From Cryptomeria japonica (taxonomy: Eukaryota > Streptophyta > Pinopsida > Cupressales > Cupressaceae): a stretch of DNA of 64,000 nt. Below the pieces are notes generated by a model. The model saw nothing but the letters and a program-made list of their open reading frames with translations. It made no database searches and was not told the DNA's origin. Positions within the stretch are counted from its first letter, which is position 1, and every line of letters begins with the position of its first letter. The DNA lies in assembly GCF_030272615.1 (NCBI RefSeq), contig NC_081407.1:380391179-380455178 (forward strand). The letters are read 5' to 3'. Below, in pieces: positions 35,671 through 46,013 of the stretch. A program made the translations under genes and the position numbers.

Positions 35671-35967
35671 TCAAAAAGGGTTAAAAAGAGGAAATGGGAA
35701 TAGAGGAATTTTTAGGGGCTGAAGTGAAGGGTAGTCGTCATAATTAATGGCTTGGCTGACCAACAGCATGGCGCCCAAGGGAAGACCATGCTTCTCCATT
35801 AAATGCATCTGTATACCTCTGCAAACAGGACGACCAGCCCTGGGAATAAGGTAAATTGATTTAGGCGCTGAAGGAGGATGTGAAGGAGAAATAAAAAGGG
35901 GTTTTGCTGAAGTTTTTAAGGCGTTATTTTTGGAGCTGAGGAAGGGAGGCAAGACGAATGGAGCCAT
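35671..35967 (-). CDS. Unrecognised small protein with transit-peptide-like N-terminus (candidate)
   Basis: 98 codons on the minus strand from ATG 35967. An ATG 15 bases upstream (35982) is in frame, but the inner one has the favoured plant context (AGAATGGCT). The first ~45 residues hold many Ser, Pro, Lys and Thr and no acidic residue, then IPRAGRPVCRG, which resembles a chloroplast transit peptide and its cleavage zone. The remaining ~50 residues (MEKHGLPLGAMLLVSQ and a Pro/Phe-rich end) match no family I know. A TATA-like TATATATAA lies about 165 bases upstream on the same strand (36131-36139). No repeat signature overlaps it. It may be a real host gene, a first exon, or chance; I cannot tell from sequence alone. 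Confidence 0.35.
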   Translation of the reverse strand: MAPFVLPPFLSSKNNALKTSAKPLFISPSHPPSAPKSIYLIPRAGRPVCRGIQMHLMEKHGLPLGAMLLVSQAINYDDYPSLQPLKIPLFPFPLFNPF

Positions 35968-36130
35968 TCTTCTGCTGGTCATTTGAAGGTCATCTCCAGG
36001 TGCCAAGTAACCGAGTTGAAGATGCCAATACAGCAGTTCCCCTTCTTCCTTTTCTGTTGCTTCTTTATTTTATTTAATTGATTTGCTTAGAAAGGGCTTT
36101 GCCTAGTTTAAATGATTGTGTTTGTGATGG

Positions 36131-36139
36131 TTATATATA
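36131..36139 (-). promoter_or_regulatory. TATA-like box upstream of the small ORF
   Basis: TATATATAA on the minus strand. A transcript starting ~30 bases downstream would have a 5' UTR of roughly 130 bases before the ATG at 35967. Such strings are common in A/T-rich DNA, so support is weak. Confidence 0.3.
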
Positions 36140-36594
36140 TGATGGTGGGATGAGGTCTGTTCTATAGGGTGAACTAGTGGAAAAGTATATTCGATACTCA
36201 AATCTGGACCAATTGGACAAGTAGGCTCCATCCTTATTAGCTGTTTGAAACTACCTAATGTTAAATGAGATGCCGAGTTAATGCTTTACATAAGGCCATG
36301 CTAGTTGAAGTTTCAAGATCCCCTCTCGAGGTCTAATTGTAAGTTAAATGATTTTTCTATCCCCTACTATGGTCAACAAGGGATTCCTTCCACAAGCTTG
36401 TGTACCATTCCAAGGGGTTTACCTTTAGTCATTAAAATGACTATCGTACCCCTTTAGTTAAACAAGTCCTAGTATGTGAGAGGACAGTCCTATATGAAGC
36501 GAGCCATAGGACTTTGGTTTTGCATATCTCATCATAAGAGAGCTTTTCCACTTGTAGAACCAAGTTGGATATAGGAGCCAATTTATATGGCAAC
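36140..36594. other. Intergenic DNA before hAT2
   Basis: No gene seen. Ends with the left target duplication ATGGCAAC of hAT2 (36587-36594). Confidence 0.5.
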
Positions 36595-39500
36595 CAAAGA
36601 AACGAGACTCAGACTCGTCTCAGACTCGGACTCGGGACTCGGAGTCAGACTGGACTAGACTCGAGAAAGTGAAAAACTCAAGATATTTAGAGATTTTAAA
36701 GATTTAAAACTTGTTTCATGCACCTTTTATTGAGTACACCTTAAAGACACAATAACATCATCAAATAGAAGCTAATTTGATTACATACACAAGTATACAT
36801 TAATCACATAAGCATAAACGCAAATTGTAGCTGAAGGAAATAACAAACATAGATATATAAATATTGTCAAATGTATACAATATTACAAAACTCATGGAAA
36901 AAAAAATCCATTTCATCATATGATCATCAACACATGTTCCATACAAATAACAAAGGTAAATACAACTACAATTGCCTATGGTACAATTACAATTGCCTAT
37001 GGTTTAGTGGAGCCTCTACCCTTCGCCCCTAGGTCCTTGCAAAGGCGTCTAAGGTAGGTCTTAGATGATTTGGCAGCCATAGCCACCCCTGTGACACCAT
37101 GCCATGCACACCAACATGAGGAACATCTGTGTCAGTATCTGCTTCTGAATCTCCTCTCTCTGCTCGTGCTCTCTGCTCCTCCTCTGCCATGGCTACAGCC
37201 TCAGCCTCTGGTCGATCCAATTGGTGTCATCATCACTAAAGACAACCACAAGATCTGTCTCAATGGCCCACTTTGCCTCAGGATCAACCTCATCTAGAAT
37301 GATAGGAGAGATGTTAGCTAATGCATTCTTTCTTATTCTCATGCAGAGGTTGTAGTGAACAAAGACGAGATCATTCATCTTCTCCACAAATAGTCTATTG
37401 TGCCTCTTGGAGTGTATGTGCTCAAACATACTCCAATTGCGCCCACAACTAGATGCGTTGCATGGTTGGCTCAAGATGCGAATGGCCAACTTTTGAAGAT
37501 TTGGTGTCATTGGGCCAAAAAATCTCCACCAATTATCTGAGTTTGAAATGAGAAAAATAAATAAAATCAGTCTCACTCATAAACTCATTTAACAATATAC
37601 AATAAAACTAAAATTAAGCCTTACAATTTATTTTTACCTGGCATCATAGTTGTCCTACTTTCTTTGGCGATGGGACGAGAGAAGGTCTCCCCTTGTGCAT
37701 TTGAGAACAACTGTAGCTCTTGCATAAGCTTTGACTGAGTAGAACTAGGAGGTGCCATCTTCTCCAAGATATGGTATAGCCCATCAAGGACCTCCACATC
37801 GGCCTTGAAAGTAGGGCTAAAGTGGTATGCCGGATTCAGATAATAGGCTATTGCATGGATGGGTCTATGAAGCTGATGATGCCATCTCCTATCAATGATG
37901 TCCCAAATGGGACCATACTTTCTCTGATTTCCTCCATAGACGGATCTGATGCTCTCCTTTTCTCTATCCATGCCCTCATATATGTAGCCCATTGTGGGCT
38001 TTTCTCCATCCGCAAGTCACAACAGAATCACCAAGGGCTTAACAAACTACAAAATTGAAAATATTGTGTAATTTAGGAAAATGAGCAAATAAGAGAATAT
38101 GATGAATAAGTTATAAAACAAAAAGTTAAATTGTAGAAACAATAAAAAATTTACCTTCACTATCTCATCACAAGGGCTCCAAAAGTCTCGCTCATAAAAA
38201 ATGCAGTTTGCAAAATTTTACAGCGAAACATGGACTGCAATGTGATGAAGTTTGTGGCAAATCTTGTGATTCCCGGGCGAGCTAACTCCTTCTACTCCGT
38301 GTATTGTCTCATAAGAGCCAACACCCATGAATGATTATATACAAATTTGCACACATTCCTTGCCCTTTCTACACATCTCTTGACCCATGAGAGTTTTCCA
38401 ATATCCTCCAACATGAGGTCAATACAATGAGTGGCACATGGAGTCCAAACTATAGATGGGTGCCTCTCCATCAATAGTTTGCTTGCAACATCATAATTTG
38501 TTGCATTGTAATTAATGAAGTCACAAAATAGTAATTAATTTGCAAACAAAATTAGTTTGTAATCAAAAGTTTACGTGCAACAACATAATTTGCTACATTG
38601 TTAGTCACCACCTGTACCACGTTCTCACCCACCTCATCAATCACCTCCTCTATTTGCTCACATAGGTAGGTGGCATTCTTGCAATGGGCAGAGGCATCAA
38701 TGGACTTGATGAAAACTGTGCCCCCTGAAATAAAAAAATAAAGCAAGATCAATGATCATTCAATAAATCATTAAATGAAAATAAAAAATTAATGACTAAA
38801 TGAAAACTAAAATTAATCAATCACTTGCAGAAGAAACAAGAAAATTAAGGAGAGTTCTATTTCTCCTATTTGTCCAACAATCAGTCATGATGGTGCAACT
38901 TTTAGTGCTCCATACTGGGCGTTGATCACCCAATTCCTTCTTCACATCATTCACCAGTTTAGTCAAAATGGGTCCCCTCAAATTAGACTCAGAAGGAGTT
39001 TTGAACCCCACCCTGCATATGGTGAGGGCATCAACCATTTCTTGCTAGTAAGGAGACTTGCCACAAATAATTTAAATGAGATAAGTATGTAGTAATGAAC
39101 TATGCACGACAAAAAATAAAACGAACAATCAAAGTATAAAAATTAAAACAATCAAACGTAAAACATTCATCTGTCTGTGAAGAATGGAACACTACCGTAG
39201 ACCCAAAACTTGCCAACTGCCATTTTAGCAGCATCATGGACCTCCGTGTCCCAAGCGAATGCCCTCAAGCAACTGTTGGGACCCGAGAGTAGTGCAAGGT
39301 GCAAAAAAGGTATCCAACTTAGATTTACGAATCCTAGGTCCAATGCTAACACTCCCACTACCACTACTAGTGCTAGGAACATGAGAAGTGGTAGTGGCAC
39401 TGACACTTACAGAAGCAGAAGCGGAAGCACCAGCACTAGCAGTAGCAAACTGAGTGGAACGATATGAAGGTAAGGAAGAAGGGCCTCCAACACAACCTAA

Positions 39501-40502
39501 CTGTGTCCCTTTTCCTAAAGCTGCCTCTCTCCCAATGGCCGCGAGATCCTCTTTTTGCTTCTTTTTCCTTTCAATTTCATCAACCATTACATAACAATCA
39601 CGTACGACCTTAGTGAGTGCTTTTGGGCATGGGTCGACATCATTTCCACGCACACCAGCAATATGGTATTTTAGTTTATATATATCTTCATGGAATATTG
39701 TTTTGCAAAATGTACATTTTTTTTGCCCCTTTCTTTGCCCTGAAAAATCCTCGTGATATTTCCAAGCAAGGTCCTTTCTATGGGGGGTCTAGAAGTTGAA
39801 GTAGACATTGTAGGATAGTTTTGTGAAACTTGAAGTTGGGGCAAATAAGAAAGTGAAGTTTGCTGCAATAAAACATTACAATACAAATACAAAATGAAAT
39901 TAATACATACATTCAAAAAAACTAAGGCAGGGTGTGTAAATTTTTTTTAAAAAAAAATTGTAGGATTTGTCAAACCCTACTTTTAAATTTTTTTTTACAA
40001 ACCCTACATACAACCCTAAATAGTACATAATACATAGTAAATACACACATACAAAAGATTTTGGAAGAAAATGTAAAACTTTTAGTTTCAAAATAAATAA
40101 ATAGAAAATGGAATTTTTGCATACAAGAAACAAAAAAATCTCCAGAAAAACAATCTTACCTCTTACAACAAGTTTGAAATGAGCTGCAAACTCTTCCTAT
40201 CCAACTCTTGATGCACTAAATTCAAACACAATGCAGCTCCAATGTGATAAATTGAAGAAAATTTGAGCTTCCTCGCTGGTTTTTCTTCTATGCACTCTTG
40301 TTTTTCTTCCCAACTCACTTTACTCCTATTTTTGCAAGTGAATGAAATGAAGTTCACTTTTAAGGATAGGAGATAATTAACCCAAAAAAACAGATTTGAA
40401 AAAGCTTTTAAAACTGTTTTTTTTGATCTTTTTTCCAACTTAATGCTGGAAGGCATGGGACTCGCCGAATTTGGTGAGTTTGTGGCAAGTCCCGTTTCTT
40501 TG
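36595..40502 (-). mobile_element. hAT2: second BED-type hAT DNA transposon
   Basis: 3,908 bp between perfect 8-bp duplications ATGGCAAC (36587-36594 and 40503-40510). Inverted termini are CAAAGAAACGAGACT on the left and, from the other strand, CAAAGAAACGGGACT on the right (14 of 15 match). Subterminal GACTCGGA/GACTCAGA repeats (36606-36665) stand next to the left end. It shares domain order and intron position with hAT1 but differs strongly in sequence and ends, so it is a separate family. Confidence 0.93.
37193..39808 (-). pseudogene. hAT2 transposase, decayed
   Basis: Minus-strand remains in order: a BED zinc finger near 39640-39740 (CTFCKTIF ... KYHIAGV) in a different frame from the upstream ATG at 39808; a Ser-rich linker; the MVDALTICRVGF block; DUF659 motifs (TDCWTN, VVTNNVA, TPCATHCIDLML, 38292-38960); IDRRWHHQLH with YLNPAYHFSP; and the dimerisation region (LQKLAIRILSQPCNASSCGRNWS). 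An intron ends just before FVKPLV near 38050, the same site as the first intron of hAT1. Breaks include a frameshift in the BED region, a stop just before MVDALT and a TGA after FVKPLVILL near 38026. It cannot make full transposase. It is more decayed than hAT1. Confidence 0.88.
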
Positions 40503-40510
40503 ATGGCAAC

Positions 40511-43188
40511 ACATGATGATTGGAAGAAAAGAATCTATAGGGTTATATACCCCTAAGATGTAGCTTTCTTTTTTCCTTTTGAGTTGATCATTGAAACTGT
40601 AAATCCTATGACCTGCTTAAAGATGAGCTTATTGCTGGTCCAGATTGACGACAGTCAGAAAGTATACTCTACAGGCAAAGTGATTTGGTATATCCTAGAG
40701 TTAGCCAGTTCTCACCTAGGTATGTACGTGATGGATGCTAGGAGCTACTCATAAGCCTTGGATGGCTTCAGCTTGATGACAGTCAGAAAGTATACTCTAT
40801 ACTCTATAGGCAAAGTGATTTGTCATATCCTAGAGTTAGCCAGTTCTCACCTAGACATGTACATGATGGATGCTAGGAGCTACTCATCAGCCTTGGATGG
40901 CTTCAGCTTGATGGCTTCAGCTTGATGACAGTTAGAAAGTATACTCTATAGGCAAAGTGATTTGGCATATCCTAGAGTTAGCCAGTTCTCACCTAGGTAT
41001 ATACGTGATGGATGCTAGGAGCTACTCATGAGCCTCGGATGAGCCTCGGATGGCTTTTGCTAGTAGCATGCAAGCCATAGAGCCAGTGGCATGCAGGTGA
41101 TGGATGCCATCTTCTACTGCTTACCAGTCCTATGGACTACAGGAAAAAGACATAACAAAAGCTGAATATAGTAAGTAAGAGATGGGCTATTTCCTATACG
41201 GAAACCTTAGTATTTCCTTTCTTGTGTGATTGCGTTCAAAACTAGTAAGGAGGGAATACCTTAGTTAGGGTCAATTGTTGGTCGGTAACTACCCTACTCA
41301 TTGTATCCTCGACAATTAATAACCTCTCTCTTGGAGGGTCATAGAATCCACTGGATGGGTTGGATAAGGTCTCTTATCCAGGCGGTTGGGATTACATTAC
41401 ATCAAACCTGAACCATCAGCAATGCAAAAATGCTAACGAAGTAACATTTTTAGTTAGATAGCAAAAGTTTGGTTTCTTTAATTCTTGGTAACTATTTTAA
41501 ATTATCCGAATATGGTTGTGTATTTATTGGACATCCTACTTATATCCTTAAGGATTTTATTTGTTGCAAGGAGGTCTGAAATGTTTGGCTTCTTATGGTC
41601 CAAAATGGGAAGATTATGAGCAGGCCAAATCCTTCTACTTAATTTAACCTTGTACCTATGACAAAAAGATCAGGTTCAGAATTGTTGTACAACTGGAATA
41701 TACAATTTGTTTTACCAAGAATCCTTCTTGTCAGTTGCATGTATTAGGGAGGTAATAACCCTCTTCAGGCTGCTCTAATAGAGCCGCGAGTGCACAAACT
41801 TCTGTTTAGGATATTAGTAATGTCAAAAAAATTAAAAAAATGGAGTAATCAAAGGGGGTTATTACAAGCAGATGGTTCAGGCATGGCATGTGAATTACTT
41901 GCATGAAACTTGATTTTAAAGATAGGATCCCAACTCCAGGAGTATTAAAAGATCAAATTTAACCATCCACATGTTAACCTGAGTGCATGTTCAGCCAATA
42001 TGACAGAATTTGTGACCCTTTGACGTCTGATAGAAAGGCAGAAAAGAAATACATAAATTCCTATGCCCCCCAAGTTTCAGCGACAGGGACAGCTAGGGAT
42101 GACAGGATGTGTTTCTGGTGGGCCATTTTTTAGGGGACAGCAGGGGTTGATTATTAAAAAATAGGGAACTTTAAAAAATCTAAAGAAATTTCAAATTTTC
42201 ATATCAGAACAATGATAAAGCATTCATCACAGACATCATAGAAACTTAATGCATGATAACATTACACTTAATTGAGATTTTGCATAAGAATTGACAAAAT
42301 AAAACAAAAATGTTTTATTGTCAATGTGTATACATATCATATAATTACTATTCATGATAAGGTAAGATTCTTTTCAGTGCTTTAAAGAGTAAAGAAACTT
42401 TGATAAATAAAATGGGTTAGTCTTTCTATCCATTCTAAAAGATATATAAAGGAAGGAAAAACATTGCATTGCACTAAATATGATAACCTACAACAGAAGT
42501 TGGAACTAAACGCAATTATCAAAATTGAATGTTTGCCGAATCCAAAATAATTAAATTTCAAATATCAGCACTCTGCTATTCTAAATAAAAACAAGAGGAT
42601 CAGGCATTCGCAATTCATTTAATGTTTATGCTTTTCGAAAGGAAAAGTAAGGGATGCCTCAAAAACTCTACTTATCGATAAGCATTTATACTTGGGCATA
42701 ATATGATCAGTTGGCATCTAATTTGCCAAAAAGATTTTTAAATATTTTAAAAATGTTTTTAAATTTTTTTTTTAGAAAAATATTTTTTTCCTGATCGGAG
42801 ATGGGGATGTTTTCTAAGCATCCTCAAGTCCTCAAAATGACCCCTATAGAGGATGAAAGTATCAAGGCAGGGGATGTGTCACCGGGGAGCACTGATAAAT
42901 TCAAGAAACCTCAACTATAGCAGAGGATATCATTATTTGTTATAAGGTTTGTTTCCTCTAATTGGAGTTTATCGTTTGGATGGAAACTGCAATGATTATT
43001 TTTTGGCCAGAGGTAGCATCCCTACTGTCTTGGATACTTGAACTTGAGTTGACGTCCATTTTTTGTTTGAAAAGTTCCTCTTTTTATCAATAAAGTTTTT
43101 GTTTATATAACGTTAATTTTTTTTTGTGATGTTTTGGTGTTCATAGATCACAATTAGATGTAGTAGAATTATATTACAGCTGTTATTG
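40511..43188. other. Intergenic DNA between hAT2 and the LINE
   Basis: No gene seen apart from the tandem array at 40640-41060. The stretch 42075-42890 has G-rich outer parts (GGGACAGCTAGGGATG; GGGGATGTGTCACCGGGG) around an A/T-rich middle and might be a non-autonomous DNA element, but no target duplication was found. Confidence 0.5.
40640..41060. repeat. Tandem array, about three copies of a 125-150-bp unit
   Basis: Copies begin GACAGTCAGAAAGTATACTC near 40648, 40778 and 40928 (the last with GTTAG) and each contains CCTAGAGTTAGCCAGTTCTC and GTGATGGATGCTAGGAGC. Copy lengths differ through tiny internal duplications (TATACTCTA, GATGGCTTCAGCTT, GAGCCTCGGAT). No open frame runs through it. Confidence 0.85.
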
Positions 43189-44086
43189 TTTTTTTTTTTT
43201 TTTTTGGCAAGGTGGCAATGCCACTTGATATATTTTATTAATAATAAATAATTTTTACAATATATTTAAAAACTGGTTCAAACTAAGCTCCCAGAGAAAA
43301 GAACCAGCAAGAAAAACTCTGGTCATTGCTCATCAACATGATTATAGAAGAGAAGTAGTGAACACTCTTCTAGCCGAAGCTAGTTACAAAATAGAGATCA
43401 ACAAAGGAGCATGCAGGCTCTTTTACACATAGGAGCATGCAAGCTCGTTTTACAGAATAGGAGCATGCAAGCTTATTTACAAAATAAGTTCCTGAGATAT
43501 CTTGAATGCCCTGCAACAAAGAACTCCTGCAATCAAAATTGACATGCCCCTGCACCAAAAAACAACTGCAACCAAAAAATATATATACTACAGAACGCAG
43601 AGAATTTACAAGAAATGCAAGGTTCCAAAACATGATTGACACCAACGACATGAGATATGCGGTCTGCCATTATATACAAATGCCAAAGGAGAAGAGGTGA
43701 ATGTGGAAATGCTAGAGAGAAATGAAGCCCAAAATTTTTATGTTGTAAATGAAAAGAAAGAGGAGATATATCATACAAAACTGACAAACCAAAAGAAACA
43801 GCGTACAAAGATAATCATGAAAACAATGCTACGTCAAACTTTAAATGACATATGAAGGACGGATTCCCAATGTGAAAATAAATATCTCCATATTTCGCAC
43901 CAGAAGAGAGTACCAAGCACACGAACAACATCAATAACAACCAACTCATCATTAATGAATGCCAAGTGATGATCAAATAAAGCAAAGTACCTCAAATCAA
44001 AACCAAATGGAATTATGAAAAGAAATACCTCACCAAGAGAAGACAATATCAGCTCGTATAAACAAGCAATCATATAATAAGAAAGA

Positions 44087-44551
44087 TTAAATCCTCAACT
44101 CTCTACGGGCTATAATTAATAGGTTTGGGAAGCTCATCAAATCACCCCCCAATCGAGAGGAATCAATAACAGTTTTGTCACAACCCATATTAGCAAGACA
44201 ATCAGCCAATGCATTACCTTCACGATAAACATGCGAGATGATGAGGTGCTCAAATATATCAAGAAGAGTCCATATTTGTTCAAGAATATACCGGAAATGC
44301 CAATTATCAGCTTTTCTTGCTTTGCAAGCATTAATGACAATAGCTGAATCACCTTCAATATGAAGGTATTTGAAATTCAAATCCTTAGCCATAGCAAGGC
44401 CTTCTAAAAGAGCACAAGCCTCAGCCATATTATTTGTGCTAAGAGAAATTGGCATAGCTTTTAATGCTAATAAAGAACCCAAATAATCACGAAAAACTAT
44501 CCCTATTCCTGAATCACTAGGGTTTCCATGGGAGGATCCATCAAAATTCAA
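44087..44551 (-). pseudogene. LINE RNase H domain
   Basis: A 154-codon open stretch with the RNase H acidic residues in place: NFDGSSHGNP (first Asp), MAEACALLEGL (Glu), IEGDSAIVI (Asp) and HVYREGNALADCLAN (final His and Asp). This is the RVT_3-type RNase H found at the C-terminus of many plant LINEs. It removes RNA from RNA/DNA hybrids during element copying. It is open across its length but isolated from a working RT. Confidence 0.85.
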
Positions 44552-44656
44552 TTTACAAAAAGGGGCATTAGGAGGATGCCATTTTATGGAATTTCTATCT
44601 ACAGGTGTTTTCCGAATCCTTGGAAAGGCGGGTGATACAGGAATAATGATACTTTT

Positions 44657-45091
44657 CTAAGAAGAGATCATAAAATTGTCCCAAGAAGAGAACTCTGAAT
44701 TCATGTTAAAATATTTTTGGACATGAGCATTAACTTGCTCAATAATACTTCTTTCCAAAATCCCAAGAACAACCGATAAATCCGATGAGTCACATCTAAA
44801 AATGCGCTTGTTTCTTTCCCACCAAATGGCCCATATGACTGAAGAGGGAATTCTAAACCACAAACAAGCAAATAGAGAAGATAAATATAAAACTGGCCAA
44901 GACTGAAACATGTCCCATAAAGATAAAGGTAAAGGGAATGAAAGAGATAACTTTTGTAGGACAAAATGCCAACAACTACTCACAAACTCACAATGAAGAA
45001 AAAGATGATTGACATCTTCAAGAGCTTTACCACATAAGACACAAGAAAAGAAGGCTGCAATATTAAATTTGACTAAATGATCACTAGTCAA
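44657..45091 (-). pseudogene. LINE zinc-binding (zf-RVT) region
   Basis: Open on the minus strand. CVLCGKALEDVNHLFLHC gives the C-x2-C...H-x3-H/C pattern, followed by the family's W-rich region (AIWWERNKRIF). It lies between the RT tail and RNase H as usual in plant L1-type elements. Confidence 0.82.
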
Positions 45092-45253
45092 AATTCTATT
45101 TTGTAGTGTGAGTCAGGAAAAAACACCAGCTTTAGGTAATACTGAGTTATTCCAACAGAACAAAAAGGCACGATGAGGAGCATTTTGATTGGCCATTTGT
45201 TGAACAACAAAATATCCTTCTTTAACAGGGTAGTTTCCCGATTTAGAAGGGCA

Positions 45254-46013
45254 TCAAATAAGTTGATCTTTGATGTTAGAAAGGAAAGCCACTTGGTATT
45301 GCAAAACAAATTTAAAATTTTGAATTTCCTGCAAGGACAATGGCAGAGTAGAGGGATCCTTCCATAAGACCTTGTGAGAAAACAGATCAACACTATCTAC
45401 ATAATCAACCAATCTAACTCCCCATGATTGAGAAAGAACAACTGAAACAGAAGCAAGAGAATCATGCTGCGAAAGAGGGGGAAAGCCATTCCAGGAGTCT
45501 TTCCAAAAAAGAATATTCTCCCCCGAATGGACCTGCCAAGAGAGAAAATTAGAGACCACTTCCCTACATGAGATCATAAAGTTCCAAATAGCAGACCCCT
45601 GTGGAGGATTAGAAATTGTGAAGATCCTAGCAGGGTTCTGAGAATCCAAATACTTAGCCTGCATAATTTGGCAACACAAAGATTGGGGCTTAGTATACAT
45701 AGACCAAACTAGTTTGCCCCCAAAAGCCCTATTTCTTTTAGATAAGTCATGAATCCTAGCACCACCAACTTGCTTGGAAAGAGACATCTTGGTCAAAGAA
45801 ATCAATGGAATTTTTTTATCTTCTGTCATTTTTTTTTCCAAAGAAAAGATCGAATAATCTTTTCAATTTGGGAGATGACTGATCTAGGAGCTTGAAGAAC
45901 TGAGATATAGTAATTGGGAATGACAGATATTGTTGAGCTATTGCTGCTAATGTTAAATTTCTTTGCTGCTTATATAGGAGACTCTCGTCTATAATGGATA
46001 ATTCAGACACTAT
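45254..46013 (-). pseudogene. LINE RT C-terminal part
   Basis: Open segment with KIPLISLTKMSLSKQVGGARIHDL, GGKLVWSMYTKPQSL and FWKDSWNG, the conserved stretch after the RT catalytic core. The most upstream part (45840-46013) continues in another reading frame, so a frameshift separates the two. The RT core itself is missing. Confidence 0.8.

Larger units (their letters stand above)
43189..46013 (-). mobile_element. 5'-truncated LINE (L1-like) with RNase H
   Basis: On the minus strand this ends in a 17-base A run (T run at 43189-43205) after about 0.9 kb of 3' UTR. Coding remains in order: the segment after the RT core (ISVLQAPRSVISQIE-like, then FLWKKN and GGARIHDLSKRNRAFGGKLVW), a zinc-binding region (CVLCGKALEDVNHLFLHCEF) and a C-terminal RNase H. 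The RT catalytic core and ORF1 are absent, which fits 5' truncation during target-primed insertion. The left part is frameshifted and stops occur between segments. A clear target duplication was not found; TATTACA near both ends is only suggestive. Confidence 0.85.

Noticed and set aside
42075-42890. Possible non-autonomous DNA transposon with G-rich ends
   Set aside because: I could not find matching inverted ends or a target duplication, so it is mentioned only as unassigned intergenic DNA.
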